Shown: positions 12,373 through 21,675, numbered from the stretch's first letter. The stretch: 64,000 nt of DNA from Desulfitobacterium dehalogenans ATCC 51507 (GCF_000243155.2 NC_018017.1:1426001-1490000), one strand, 5' to 3'. Translations and numbers: made by a program. Notes: generated from the letters alone by a model not told the origin.

Positions 12373-12398
12373 CAAATTATGCATCGATGCATAATTTG
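12373..12398. repeat. Perfect 26-base palindrome
   Basis: The 13-base arms CAAATTATGCATC and GATGCATAATTTG are exact reverse complements with no loop. It lies 13 bases after the DUF4491-like gene. With no loop and no T run, a DNA operator-like site is more likely than a terminator, but no regulator is known. Confidence 0.75.
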
Positions 12399-12492
12399 GG
12401 CTGCTGGATTTTCCTATTTATAGGGGATGCTTTTATTGTGGGCAAAATATTTTTAAATCGATAGAACTTCTGTGAAATGTCAAAATATTCTG

Positions 12493-12519
12493 TTGACTTA
12501 CGGGGGTACTTGTTATAAT
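12493..12519 (+). promoter_or_regulatory. Candidate promoter of the cobalamin riboswitch transcript
   Basis: TTGACT (12493-12498) and TATAAT (12514-12519) with a TG extension before the -10; the spacer is short at 15 bases. It lies about 40 bases before the riboswitch P1 stem. Confidence 0.5.
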
Positions 12520-12554
12520 CTGGTTATAAGGGAAAGTTAAGGAAAACAGCTAAA

Positions 12555-12722
12555 TACGATGCGGAATAGGGTTGCTTAATGGCATTAATAGTGAACTCCG
12601 GTGCGAAGCCGGGACAGCCCCGCTACTGTATGAAGGACGAGTCCCTTAGAGGATCCACTGGTCGAAGCCGGGAAGGCAAGGGATGAGGATGAGTTCAAGT
12701 CAGGATACCTGCCCTATTCCAG
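12555..12722 (+). promoter_or_regulatory. Cobalamin (AdoCbl) riboswitch
   Basis: Contains the core GGTGCGAAGCCGGGACAG-like segment, AGCCCCGCTACTGT, and the B12 box AGTCAGGATACCTGCC. The closing stem GGAATAGGG (12563-12571) pairs with CCCTATTCC (12712-12720). Such elements sense adenosylcobalamin and shut off B12 or cobalt uptake genes. Here no such gene follows: after a GGGGAGGG site the frame stops within eight codons, and a terminator comes at 12811. Confidence 0.93.
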
Positions 12723-12810
12723 AAGCACAAGTTTTCGGGGAGGGAACAAGTGTGGCGAATTTAAGGGTAGTATGATATTACATCTTTGCCTTTTTACATG
12801 ATGTTTGCCG

Positions 12811-12842
12811 GAGCCGAATTCATCGGCTCTTTTTTATTATTT
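12811..12842 (+). terminator. Intrinsic terminator behind the cobalamin riboswitch
   Basis: GAGCCGA / TCGGCTC with a five-base loop, then TTTTTTATTATTT. It would stop riboswitch transcripts before the next gene and could be the expression platform or the leftover end of a lost target gene. Confidence 0.85.
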
Positions 12843-12872
12843 AAGAAGCTTAACTTATAGGGAGCACCAGAA

Positions 12873-13568
12873 ATGGTTGATGTCCATAAAGTATATATTG
12901 AAGGTGATGAGATGCGATATTATTGTTTAGAAATTGATGAAGGAAACAAGAAAAAATACGCCTATGGGTTAAGTGTAACCGAATGGCCAAGAAAATGGAT
13001 TCTTTGCTCCAAATGCCAGAGAGAATGGAAAAAAAGCGTAATGCATGACTTTGGAACAGATACCCCTATTGTTTTGTCTAATGATAATTATCCTGATTTT
13101 CTCTGGTTTTATATTAATCATATTTCAGAGAAAGCTAAAGACGTTCTGGAAAGAGAAAAGATTACGGGCTATAGACTAGAGAAAGCCCCTGTGTTATCCT
13201 TCAATGATTTAACTGATATGCAACTTAAGGAGCTCCGGCGCCATGGTACCCGGGTCAATAAAATACCCACAGTCCCGCCTGCCTATTACAAACTTCATGT
13301 TGATGTGTGCGCCGAACTTTATAGAAAATCAAACATTATTCTGCTCGATAGTTGCTCGGAATGCGGCTATGAAACATACCTTGCCGAGAGCAAGGAGCGG
13401 ATTGAATCGAGAGATAGCCTTTTTTTGAGGGGGGAGTCTCTCAATGGAATAGATCTGTTCAGGGCCAAGGGCTACGGTGTTAATATCTATTGCTCTGAAA
13501 GATTTGTTGAAGCCTATCAAAGACACGAGCTGACAGGATTGATGTTTACTGAGATTGTAGTGCTTTGA
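12873..13568 (+). CDS. Unrecognised protein with two CxxC pairs (double-CXXCG-like)
   Basis: 231 residues, cytoplasmic. Cysteine pairs at CSKC (about residue 47) and CSECG (about residue 161) are the obvious feature and could bind one zinc. The spacing recalls the Myxococcus double-CXXCG family that includes Sit immunity proteins; this is a memory-based suggestion, not established. GGGAGC precedes the ATG. It stands alone between the cobalamin riboswitch terminator and the Moco-type leader, and is AT-richer than its neighbours. Confidence 0.55.
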   Translation: MVDVHKVYIEGDEMRYYCLEIDEGNKKKYAYGLSVTEWPRKWILCSKCQREWKKSVMHDFGTDTPIVLSNDNYPDFLWFYINHISEKAKDVLEREKITGYRLEKAPVLSFNDLTDMQLKELRRHGTRVNKIPTVPPAYYKLHVDVCAELYRKSNIILLDSCSECGYETYLAESKERIESRDSLFLRGESLNGIDLFRAKGYGVNIYCSERFVEAYQRHELTGLMFTEIVVL

Positions 13569-13734
13569 GGCTGCTGCATAACTGGGCGGAAGATAACCTA
13601 ACATAACTAGATATAATGTAAAATAAAATCAAGATGTTTATTTTTCTGTTGATTTATGTTATTTATGTTTGTGGGAAGAAACATCGGGAATTAAAATTTC
13701 GGATTGTCCGATTATTAGCATAAAGACAAAACTG

Positions 13735-13865
13735 AATAGTTTCCGAGCTCATTCGTCTAAAAGAATCTCTCATGACGGAAGAGCCTGAGCAAACCGCTCA
13801 CGGGGTCAGTTAGGAAACCAGCTGGCCTTCACTTATGAAAAGGAAGCAGAAAGGACAAATTTGAC
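13735..13865 (+). promoter_or_regulatory. Moco/Tuco-type riboswitch (molybdenum cofactor RNA motif)
   Basis: The leader carries segments I recognise from the Moco RNA motif: TTCCGAGC, CTCATGACGGAA, a TGAGC/GCTCA hairpin, and a GGAAACC tetraloop-like stretch before CAGCTGGCC. It sits in front of a terminator and an operon with MoeA-like and nitrogenase-like genes, which fits sensing of molybdenum or tungsten cofactor. The exact edges are approximate. Confidence 0.65.
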
Positions 13866-13901
13866 AGAGTCGGCTCTGGCTTTTGTTGTTTTCGCTATCG
13901 G

Positions 13902-13937
13902 GCGGTTTGCTTTTAGAAAGGCAAGCCGCTTTTTTCT
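13902..13937 (+). terminator. Terminator in the leader of the nitrogenase-like operon
   Basis: GCGGTTTGC / GCAAGCCGC stem, ten-base loop, then TTTTTT. Position between the Moco-type motif and the first gene suggests transcription control by the riboswitch. The 130 bases from here to the NifH-like gene hold no gene except a possible 11-codon reading frame at 13953-13988 preceded by AGGAG. Confidence 0.8.
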
Positions 13938-14068
13938 TTATAGGAGAAAACTATGGCGAACAGATCAGGCAGCGTAGTCGCCAACTGATTTGACTGCTGT
14001 CAAATTTGAACCAAAATAACGGCAGGAATGTGCGGGAGAAATTCCACCGGATAAGGAGTGCATAAAAA

Positions 14069-14827
14069 ATGATCAGAGCAGCTATTTACGGCAAAGGAGG
14101 GATTGGCAAATCCACTACCACATCCAATTTGGCGGTAGCCTTGAGTGAGATGGGTTATAAAGTGATGCAGATCGGCTGCGATCCCAAGGCGGATTCCACA
14201 AGAATGTTGACCGGAGGGAGGCCCATTCAAACCGTATTGGAGCTGGTGCGCAGCAAACGGGATGACCTGCAGGTGGGGGACTTTGTGCAAGAGGGATATA
14301 ACGGAGTTCTTTGTGTGGAAGCCGGCGGTCCCATGCCGGGTATCGGCTGTGCCGGACGGGGAATTATCACCGCCTTTGATACCTTGGCAGAAATGAAGGC
14401 ATATGAAGTCTACCAACCGGATATTGTGCTTTACGATGTGCTGGGGGATGTGGTCTGCGGCGGGTTCGCCATGCCTTTGCGGGGAGAATATACGGATGTG
14501 GTTTTTATAATTACCTCGGGAGAGATGATGTCCATGTACGCAGCGTCCAATATCGCCGCAGCTTTGGCCAATTTCCGCAACCGGGATTATGCCCGTTACG
14601 GGGGGCTGATTCTGAACCGGCGCAATGTGGACAAGGAGATGGAGCTGGTGCAGCAGCTATCGGCGGAAACCCAGGGTGAGCTCATTTCCGTTATCCCCCG
14701 GGCGGCTGAGATACAGAGAGGGGAAGAGCAGGGCAAGACAGTCATGGAGTTATTTCCCGAAACGGAGATCGCTCAAAGTTACCGCACTTTGGCCCGGCAT
14801 TTCATTGAGGTATGCGGTCATGAGTAA
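14069..14827 (+). CDS. NifH-like nitrogenase reductase-family ATPase (intact)
   Basis: 252 residues. P-loop GKGGIGKST at 8-16 and the two cysteines that hold the 4Fe-4S cluster at the dimer interface, Cys94 (GIGCAGRG) and Cys130 ([10 protein letters not shown]), are all present. Known relatives deliver electrons to a NifDK-like partner with ATP hydrolysis. It is slightly shorter than NifH and heads an operon with D-like, K-like, MoeA-like and iron-type ABC transporter genes, so it is more likely a nitrogenase-like reductase than nitrogenase. AAGGAG precedes the ATG. It overlaps the D-like start (ATGAGTAA). No lesion is visible although most of its operon is broken. Confidence 0.88.
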   Translation: MIRAAIYGKGGIGKSTTTSNLAVALSEMGYKVMQIGCDPKADSTRMLTGGRPIQTVLELVRSKRDDLQVGDFVQEGYNGVLCVEAGGPMPGIGCAGRGIITAFDTLAEMKAYEVYQPDIVLYDVLGDVVCGGFAMPLRGEYTDVVFIITSGEMMSMYAASNIAAALANFRNRDYARYGGLILNRRNVDKEMELVQQLSAETQGELISVIPRAAEIQRGEEQGKTVMELFPETEIAQSYRTLARHFIEVCGHE

Positions 14828-15751
14828 GGGGGTGCAAAATAATCTTCTCAATTATATTCCCAACCGGAGCAGACCTAAGACTATTCTGCGCATTCCGGAG
14901 AGCCATAGTCTCCATATATGCCCCACGGCCTGCGGCCGCCGCAACGCTATACGTGCCCTGCAAAACGGGGAAAAAGAGTTTCTCTCCTTTTTATATATCG
15001 GGGAAGAGGATGCGGTTTCCGGACAATATGTTGAGAATATCGGCTGCGGTGGAAGAGCTTCTGGAGGTGCTTGAGCCGGCGCCTAAGGCCTTTGTGCTTT
15101 ACTTTAATTGTATCGATGATTTCCTGGGTACCGATGAAAAAGCACTTTTGCGAGAGCTCAAAAGCCGTTTTCTCGGACATCATTTCACAGTCTGCCATAT
15201 CAATCCCGTGGCGGCCGATGAAAAAATATCCCAGGGCATGCGCAAGCATAATCAGATGTATGAGCTGCTGGAATACACCGAGGAAAAGGACGAAGGTATT
15301 AATCTAATCGGCAATTATGTTTCTCTTGATCAGGAGAGCGAGCTCTTTGACCTTTTGGCGGACTGGGGGATTAAGAGAGTACGGGAGCTTTTTGCTTGTC
15401 GGACGTTTGAGGAATATCAAAAGATGGCGGCCAGTCGGCTGAACCTGGTACTAGTGCCCATGGGCTTGGTTGCTGCTCAAAGCATGGCGGAAAAGCTGGA
15501 CATTCCTTATTATTTCAATCCCCCTTCCTATTTATGGTTTGGACCAGGAGTACATGGCTATCGGTTATGATGGAGCCTTTTTGCTGAAGGCCAGGTATTT
15601 TGTGGATGTGTTTAATGATGAGTCCTTTTATGGGTTTCACGGTATTCGCAAGCTGATGAAGCTTATGGGAGAAGCTGTCGCCAGGGCAGCGGATTGGGGA
15701 GACCTGAAGGTGAACAGAGATGAGGGGAGCGAGCGTCCATGGAACGGTTAG
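14820..15751 (+). pseudogene. NifD-like component 1 protein, frameshifted
   Basis: Starts at ATG 14820 inside the NifH-like gene ([17 protein letters not shown]...). Homology-like protein runs through three frames: frame one to about 15040 (SGQYVENI), a second from there to about 15535 (AAVEELLEVLEPAPK ... DIPYYFNPPSYL), and a third to the stop (LDQEYMAIGYDGAFLLKAR...). So at least two frameshifts. The motif FVLYFNCIDDFLGTD fits nitrogenase component 1-type oxidoreductases. Cysteines in HICPTACGRR could be metal ligands. Probably non-functional. Confidence 0.8.
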
Positions 15752-16923
15752 CCATCTATCTCCCGCCTTTTTCCAGTGATTATTCCGGAGCCTGTTCCAC
15801 GCTCTTGAACTGAACTGTTTGATCATCATTGATGACGCCTCATGCTGTACCCGCAATTATGTCACCTAAGATGAACCCCGCTGGACGGAAAGCACGCGCA
15901 GTACCTTTGGCTCGAATCTGAGAACCATTGAAGCTGTGCTCGGGGATGAAGAACGGCTGATCAGCCAGACCATTGAAGCGGCGCAGAAGCTCAAGCCGGA
16001 ATTCATTGCCGGGCAGCCCCGTGCCGGCGATCATCGGCAGGGATATGAACGGGATCGCCCGGGAAATTGAGGCGCGCAGTGGTTTTGCGGCACTAGGCTT
16101 TGCTACCACGGGATTTTCCTATTACAACAAGGGAATTTCTGCCGCCCATTTAAAACTGCTCAAACGATTCGCCGTTTCCGGAATCTCAACAGCTTCCAAA
16201 CATGTAAATATTCTGGGCCTGACTCCGCTGGATTTCTCGGCCAACGATAACGGTAGGGATCTGATTCGTCTTCTGGAAGATAACGGCTTCCGGATTAACG
16301 GCAGTTTTTGGATGCAGACGGAGCTGGATCAGGTTCGGCGTGCCGCTTCTGCGGAGGTCAATCTGGTGGTATCCCAGTCTGGTTGGGCGGCTGCCCGGTA
16401 TCTCTACACAAACTATGGTATTCCCTATGTAGCTGCAGCTCCTTTGGGGATGAAGCACAGCCGGGTTGTATTGGAGGCTTTACGTCAGACGGCGGCGGAT
16501 AAGCAAAATCGTGTTATCAAGGGCGCCGTGGCAGAAGCCGGCGGAGATTTGCCGGTGGCCGATAAAGCGGGAGCCTTGTTGATCATCGGAGATCAGATCG
16601 TGGCCAATTCCCTTCGGGCCGCTCTCCGGCAAGCCGGTTGTGGGCAGAGCATTACCGTAGCCAGTTTTTTTGGCCTGGAGCCGGAATTGGCATTGCCTGG
16701 GGATCTCCTCCTGAAAAGCGAGAAACAGCTGATTAAGCTTCTCAGAAGCGGCATTTATACCAGGATGATCGCCGATCCCTTGATTCTCGGCCTTCCTGCC
16801 GCAGCCGGGCTTAAGGGTTATAGCCTTCCCCATCCGGCGATATCCAGCCTCCTTCATTGGCAGGATATGCCCCTTTTCATCGGCGAGGAATTTGAAAAGA
16901 CCATATTAAGTTGGAGCGATTAA
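15739..16923 (+). pseudogene. NifK-like component 1 protein, broken by two frameshifts and a stop
   Basis: Begins MERLAIYLPPFSSDYSGACS at 15739, shifts frame near 15800, then reads ELNCLIIIDDASCCTRNYVT to a TAA at 15867-15869 followed in frame by DEPRWTESTRSTFGSNLR, shifts again near 16010, then is open to 16923 (from VPAIIGRDMNGIAREIEARS). The open C-terminal part is 300 residues with a Rossmann-like component 1 fold. Conserved Cys in ACS and SCCTRNY resemble P-cluster-type positions. Overlaps the D-like end by 13 bases as in an intact operon. Confidence 0.8.
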
Positions 16924-16959
16924 ATGAAAAATAAAGCTAAGCGAAAAGGAGATACAGAT

Positions 16960-18044
16960 ATGAGTGAAAAAAAGCATTTACCTGTCACCCGAGCAGAGGC
17001 TTTGGAGCTGTATTCGGTGCCTGGAATCGCGGTCCGCTCCAATGATTTTAGCAACGGCCTGCCGGATACTTCAGGCTGGGTGAAAGGTGTTGACTATGTT
17101 CAGGCGGATACCGGGGATGATTTTCCTGATGAGTACGATACGGTCATCCCGGTGGAGGAGATTTACTATGACAGCGAGGGCCGACTGGCATTGGCTAAGG
17201 GTCTTACCTTTAAAAAAGGGGATTGTGTAGGAGCGGCAGGGACAGCGATTCGTCAGGGGGACCCGATTGTGGAAGCTCATGTCAGGCTGACCCCTTTGCA
17301 TCTGACTATGCTGGCTCTGGGCGGAATTTATCACCTGGAAGTTATCAGAAAGCCTCAAGTCATTTATATACCCACCGGGAGTGAGCTGATCCATGCAGGA
17401 ATCAAACCGGAGCGCGGTCAAACCATCGAGAGCAAAAGTCTGATGGTAAGTGCCTTGCTGCGGCAATGGTGAGCGGAGGTGACCTGTTATCCGATCATCA
17501 AGGATAAACCTGAGGAATTGGCGGAAGCCCTGGATAAGGCATTGAACGTTGCGGATTTAGTTTTGATCAATGGCGGATCCTCCAAAGGCGCTGAGGATTT
17601 CAATACCGCTCTCCTTGAGAAAAAGGCCGATCTTTTCCGGCACGGTATCAGGGCTATTCCCGGCAGGCCGGTGGGTATTGCTATGATCGGTGGGAAACCG
17701 GTGATCAATATGCCCGGACCTACTTTTGCCACCTTTCTAGCCATGGACTGGTGTGTATCCGGTCTGATCCATCATAATTATGGGCTGACGGCCCCCCGGC
17801 GGCCGAAGCTTAAAGTCCGTTTAACTGAGCCCCTTCATAAGCGGCCGGATTATGAATTTTATTTCAGGTTGATTTTGGATAGGAAAGAAGGGGGCTATGA
17901 AGCAACTCCCATGGCTGGGACCGAAACCTACCCGATTCTCTGCTGCAAATGGACGCTCTTTTGATCGCACCCATCGGTATTTCCGAATATCAAGCCGGGG
18001 AAGAGGTTGAAGTGGAGCTGATTTGCGGGTCTGAGCATCTTTGA
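16960..18044 (+). pseudogene. MoeA-like molybdopterin molybdotransferase-family protein, broken
   Basis: AAAAGGAG precedes ATG 16960 (MSEKKHLPVTRAEALELY). The reading frame resembles MoeA, which inserts molybdate into adenylated molybdopterin, but its N terminus is shortened. It is interrupted by TGA at 17470-17472, where MoeA has a Gly-like position (LLRQW-stop-AEVT, consistent with GGA changed to TGA), continues in the same frame, and shifts frame near 17930 before the last domain (SLLQMDALLIAPIGISEYQ). Motifs INGGSSKG and GPTFATF in the middle are family-like. Confidence 0.75.
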
Positions 18045-18079
18045 ACGAGACTTCATTCAGTGATAGAGGAGAATCAATC

Positions 18080-19101
18080 TTGAAGCACACAAACAGTGAG
18101 TATTTCGCAGTGAAAATCATGGTGCTGGTCGCTTTGACGGTGGTACTTTTTTTCGCCTCATTTCTAGTCGGGCGGTATCCGTTCCCCCCCAGACGGTTCT
18201 GGATATTATCCTCTCCAAATTCCTGCCGATCCCCCAGTATTGGGATAGCACCCTGGAAACCGTCGTCCTCCAGGTGCGCCTGCCCAGGATTGCCCTCGGT
18301 ATTCTGGTGGGAGGGGCCCTGTCCGTTTCCGGTGCTTCTTACCAGACCCTGTTTAAAAATCCCATGGTCTCTCCGGACCTTTTGGGAGTGTCGGCAGGGG
18401 CAGGTTTCGGGGCGGCCTTGGCCATGATCAACGATGGATCATGGTGGCAGATTCAGACCCCGGCATTTACCTTTGGGATGATTGCCGTGGTGGCCGCTTA
18501 TGTGATCGCTTATGTCTTTGAGAAGCAGACGATTACGATCCTGATCCTGGGCGGGATTGTTGTCTCCAGTCTATTCCAGTCCCTGCTTTCGATTGTCAAG
18601 ACTTTAGCCGATACGGAGAACCAATTGCCGGCCATTACGTTCTGGCTGATGGGGGGACTGGGCAAAGGGGCCAATCAGGATGTTCTCCTCATGCTGCCGG
18701 CTATGCTGCTCTCCATGGCCCTCATCTTCCTGTTCCGTCATCAGATCAATGCTCTGGCTGTCGGAGAAGATGAAGCGGCCACTATGGGTGTCAATGTACC
18801 CCTGGTCAAGCTGGTGGTGGTCTGTAGCTCCACCCTGATGACCGTCTGTTCGGTCAGCATCTGCGGGATTATCGGCTGGGTGGCCATGGTCGTACCCCAT
18901 ATTGCCCGGATGCTCACCGGTGCCAACTACTCCAAATTGGTTACCGCTTCCTTTTTTATCGGGGGAATCTTCCTGCTGATCATTGATAATATTATCCGCG
19001 GTGTGGAGGGAGTTGAACTCCCCCTTGGCGTACTGACTGCTTTGGTGGGGACTCCCGTCTTTGTCCTGCTCCTGTCCAGAGTGAAAAAGGGGTGGTCTTG
19101 A
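18080..19101 (+). pseudogene. FecCD-type ABC transporter permease, frameshifted
   Basis: TTG start with GAGGAG before it. The first frame encodes a membrane segment and FASFLVGRYP; near 18180, beside a run of seven Cs, the frame shifts and homology goes on as PPQTVLDIILSKFLPIPQYW, then ILVGGALSVSGASYQTLFKN, the FecCD hallmark, through eight or so membrane segments. One missing G would restore GRYPVPPQTV. Relatives import iron-siderophore, B12 or molybdate. The open part from 18274 (275 residues) lacks the first segments. Confidence 0.82.
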
Positions 19102-19895
19102 TGCTGAGCGTCAAAGAACTAAGCTTTTATTACCAGCCTGAGCGAATCATCCTTAGAGATATTTCCTTTGAGCTGAACAGTCATGACATCCTCTGTCTGC
19201 TGGGGCCTAACGGAACCGGGAAAACAACGCTGCTCAGGTGCATCCTTTCTCTCCATAAAATGAAAAGGGGCAGGATTACCCTGAACGGACTGGATTTAAA
19301 TAAAATTCCCCCTAAAAAGCGGGCGGAGCTGATGGCTTATGTTCCCCAGGCTACCACTGTAGCTTTTCCATATGAAGCGGCAGAGATCGTGCAGATGGGA
19401 AGGGTGGCGAATCTGGCCCTGGGGGCCCGGCCCTCAAGCCGGGACCGAAAACTGGCTGAAGAAGCCATGGAGAAGATGGGAATTCTGCATATGCGAAGCT
19501 ATCCCTTTAATGAGATGAGCGGCGGGGAAAAGCAGATGGTGCTGATCGCCAGGGCTATTGCCCAGCAGGCCGGAATCCTGGTCATGGACGAGCCCACCGC
19601 CAATCTGGATTATTACAACCAGGTCAAAATGCTCAAGGTCATTAAAACCTTAGCCGAGCAGGGCTATGCCATCTTAATGACTTCCCATTTTCCGGATCAT
19701 GCCTTTCTGGCCTGCAGCAAAGCAGTCCTCATGCGGGATGGAGTGATCATGGCTCAAGGGCATCCTGACGATGTCGTAACCACCGGGAATCTGACCAGGC
19801 TTTACTCCACGCCGGTCTGCGTGGCTGAAGCAAGGCTGGATTCTACGGATACCACCATGAAAGTGTGTATCCCGGTTATGAATAATGAACAATAA
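19101..19895 (+). CDS. ABC transporter ATPase, iron/cobalamin/molybdate type (intact)
   Basis: 264 residues with Walker A GPNGTGKTT, signature MSGGEKQ, Walker B ILVMDEPTANLD and H-loop TSHFPDH. It overlaps the permease stop by one base (TGATG). Belongs to the FecE/BtuD-like group that pairs with FecCD permeases. The molybdate-linked context makes Mo/W or a metal complex the likely cargo (inference). Appears intact, though its permease partner is broken. Confidence 0.9.
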   Translation: MLSVKELSFYYQPERIILRDISFELNSHDILCLLGPNGTGKTTLLRCILSLHKMKRGRITLNGLDLNKIPPKKRAELMAYVPQATTVAFPYEAAEIVQMGRVANLALGARPSSRDRKLAEEAMEKMGILHMRSYPFNEMSGGEKQMVLIARAIAQQAGILVMDEPTANLDYYNQVKMLKVIKTLAEQGYAILMTSHFPDHAFLACSKAVLMRDGVIMAQGHPDDVVTTGNLTRLYSTPVCVAEARLDSTDTTMKVCIPVMNNEQ

Positions 19896-19910
19896 AAAAG
19901 GAGAGGTATC

Positions 19911-20489
19911 ATGAAACTGAAAACAAAACTTTTTGCATTGCTCATGGCCGCTATGCTTGCCGTGAGCCTGGTCGGCTGCGGACAAAGCACTCCGGCCTCC
20001 TCAAATCCGCCGGCGGCAGGAGGCGAAGCTGCTCCAACGGAACGCACCGTCACCGATATGGCAGGACGCACCGTCACTCTGCCTGCGGAAGTTAAAACGG
20101 TGGGGACCATCGGTTCCATCGGTGTCCTTAACGCTTTTGTGGAAACCCTGAGCGCTGGGGAAAGAATCGCTAACGAAGGTTCCCCTTCCTTTGTCAAAAG
20201 CCCCAGCTGGGAAAAATATCAGTACAAGTTCACACCGCAGATTAAAGATCTGAAACCATTCCAAGGCGCGGACAGCGAACTGCTCATGGAAAATATCCTG
20301 GCAGCCAATCCCGATATCTGTCTGACCATGAGTTCCGACCTGACGGAACAACTTGAAAAACATGGGGAAGGGGCTTATGTGGTCGATAAGCGCAAACAGG
20401 TGACCAGGGTACTGGAAGGAATGAATCTGGAGGTTACTTGTGAAATGCCGGATTATCAGCGGGTTGAATCATGTCATACACAATTTTGA
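19911..20489 (+). pseudogene. Substrate-binding lipoprotein of the ABC transporter, 3' truncated
   Basis: Signal peptide with lipobox (VSLVGCGQ) then a low-complexity linker and a PF01497-type binding domain (TVTDMAGRTVTLPAEVKTV, IVLNAF-like, EN ILAANPDI). Only 192 residues, about half the normal length. The frame runs past the convergent tyrS stop codon and ends inside it, so the 3' half has been removed by a deletion or rearrangement that joined this operon to tyrS. AAAGGAGAGG precedes the ATG. Confidence 0.85.
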
Positions 20490-21675
20490 CAAAGCGTTTT
20501 TTACCGATTTTTAAGACATCGCCGTCGGCTAGAACTCTATCCAAATCCTCAATCTTCTCCTGATTAAGCTGTACTCCCCCTTGCTGAACCAAGCGTCTGA
20601 ATTCTCCGTTGCTGGTGGCAAAACCCTTTTGTACAAGCAGGGGGATAAGCTCAATCAGCCGGCTTTGGGCCTTCACTCCAAGCTCAGGGAGCTGATCGGG
20701 AATAGCCTTTTTGCTGAAGGCAGCATCATAGAATGCCTTGGCCTGGATAACCTCCTGCTCAGTATGATACAGCCGGGTAATGATCTCCGCTAAAGCATAT
20801 TTGACATCACGAGGATTTTTGCCCTGAGCCAGCTCTCTTCGGAAAGCTTCGATGCGGTCCGGGTGTTCATCCGTTGCCAGCTCAAAGTATTTCAGAATTA
20901 ATTCATCGGGAACTTCCATGACTTTTTTGAACATCACTTGGGCGGGCTCATAGACCCCGATATAGTTCCCGAGGCTCTTGCTCATTTTCTCCACGCCGTC
21001 CAATCCTTCCAGAAGGGGCATAAACATGGCGATCTGTTGAGGCTGTCCCATGGCTTTCTGCAGAGTTCTGCCCATCAGGATGTTAAAGGTCTGGTCCGTG
21101 CCCCCCAGCTCCATATCTGCTTTCAGAGCCACCGAATCGTAGGCCTGCATTAAAGGATAGAAGAATTCATGGATGCCGATAGGGACATTATTGCTGAACC
21201 GCTTTTGGAAATCATCCCGTTCCATCATTCTGGCCACTGTGGTTGTGGCAGCAAGCTTAAGAACATCCTCAAAATTCAGTTGACTAAGCCATTCGCTATT
21301 ATAGCGGACTGTGGTTTTCTTCTTGTCCAGTACTTTGAAAATCTGCTCGAAATAGGTCTTGGCATTTTCCTTTACTTGTTCATCAGATAGGGCATTGCGG
21401 CCTTTCGCTTTGCCGGATGGGTCGCCGATCTTTCCGGTAAAATCACCGATAATGATCACGGCTTCGTGACCAAGGTCCTGCATCTGTTTGATTTTGCGCA
21501 GTACCACGGCATGACCCAGGTGAATATCCGGTGCGCTTGGGTCGAGCCCCAGTTTGATGATTAAGGGACGGTTGTTTTTGAGGGACTCCGCCAGTTTGTT
21601 TTTCAGCTCTTCCTCATTGACCAGCATACTGACCCCTTTGGTGATGATCCGAAATTGTTCTTCTACAGTTTTCAT
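20434..21675 (-). CDS. tyrS: Tyrosyl-tRNA synthetase
   Basis: Charges tRNA-Tyr. 413 residues: HLGH at 52-55 (HIGH motif), KMSKS at 230-234, GGTDQTFN substrate loop, and a C-terminal S4 RNA-binding domain. The KMSKS form is that of the TyrZ-like group. AAGGAG lies before the ATG; a longer frame adds 15 residues without a ribosome site. Preceded on the minus strand by a tyrosine T-box leader, so expression responds to uncharged tRNA-Tyr. Its end overlaps the truncated binding-protein gene on the other strand. Confidence 0.96.
   Translation of the reverse strand: MKTVEEQFRIITKGVSMLVNEEELKNKLAESLKNNRPLIIKLGLDPSAPDIHLGHAVVLRKIKQMQDLGHEAVIIIGDFTGKIGDPSGKAKGRNALSDEQVKENAKTYFEQIFKVLDKKKTTVRYNSEWLSQLNFEDVLKLAATTTVARMMERDDFQKRFSNNVPIGIHEFFYPLMQAYDSVALKADMELGGTDQTFNILMGRTLQKAMGQPQQIAMFMPLLEGLDGVEKMSKSLGNYIGVYEPAQVMFKKVMEVPDELILKYFELATDEHPDRIEAFRRELAQGKNPRDVKYALAEIITRLYHTEQEVIQAKAFYDAAFSKKAIPDQLPELGVKAQSRLIELIPLLVQKGFATSNGEFRRLVQQGGVQLNQEKIEDLDRVLADGDVLKIGKKRFVKIVYDMIQPADNPAFHK

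Noticed and set aside
12873-13568. The CxxC protein as target of the cobalamin riboswitch
   Set aside because: A strong terminator lies between them and the gene has no link to B12 or cobalt.
13953-13988. Regulatory leader peptide MANRSGSVVAN
   Set aside because: Only 11 codons with a plausible ribosome site; no run of control codons and no attenuator follows it. Kept only as a note.
14069-16923. True nitrogenase nifHDK
   Set aside because: Subunits are too short, the cysteine pattern differs, no nifE/N/B are present, and MoeA and a FecCD transporter follow; nitrogenase-like is the safer name.
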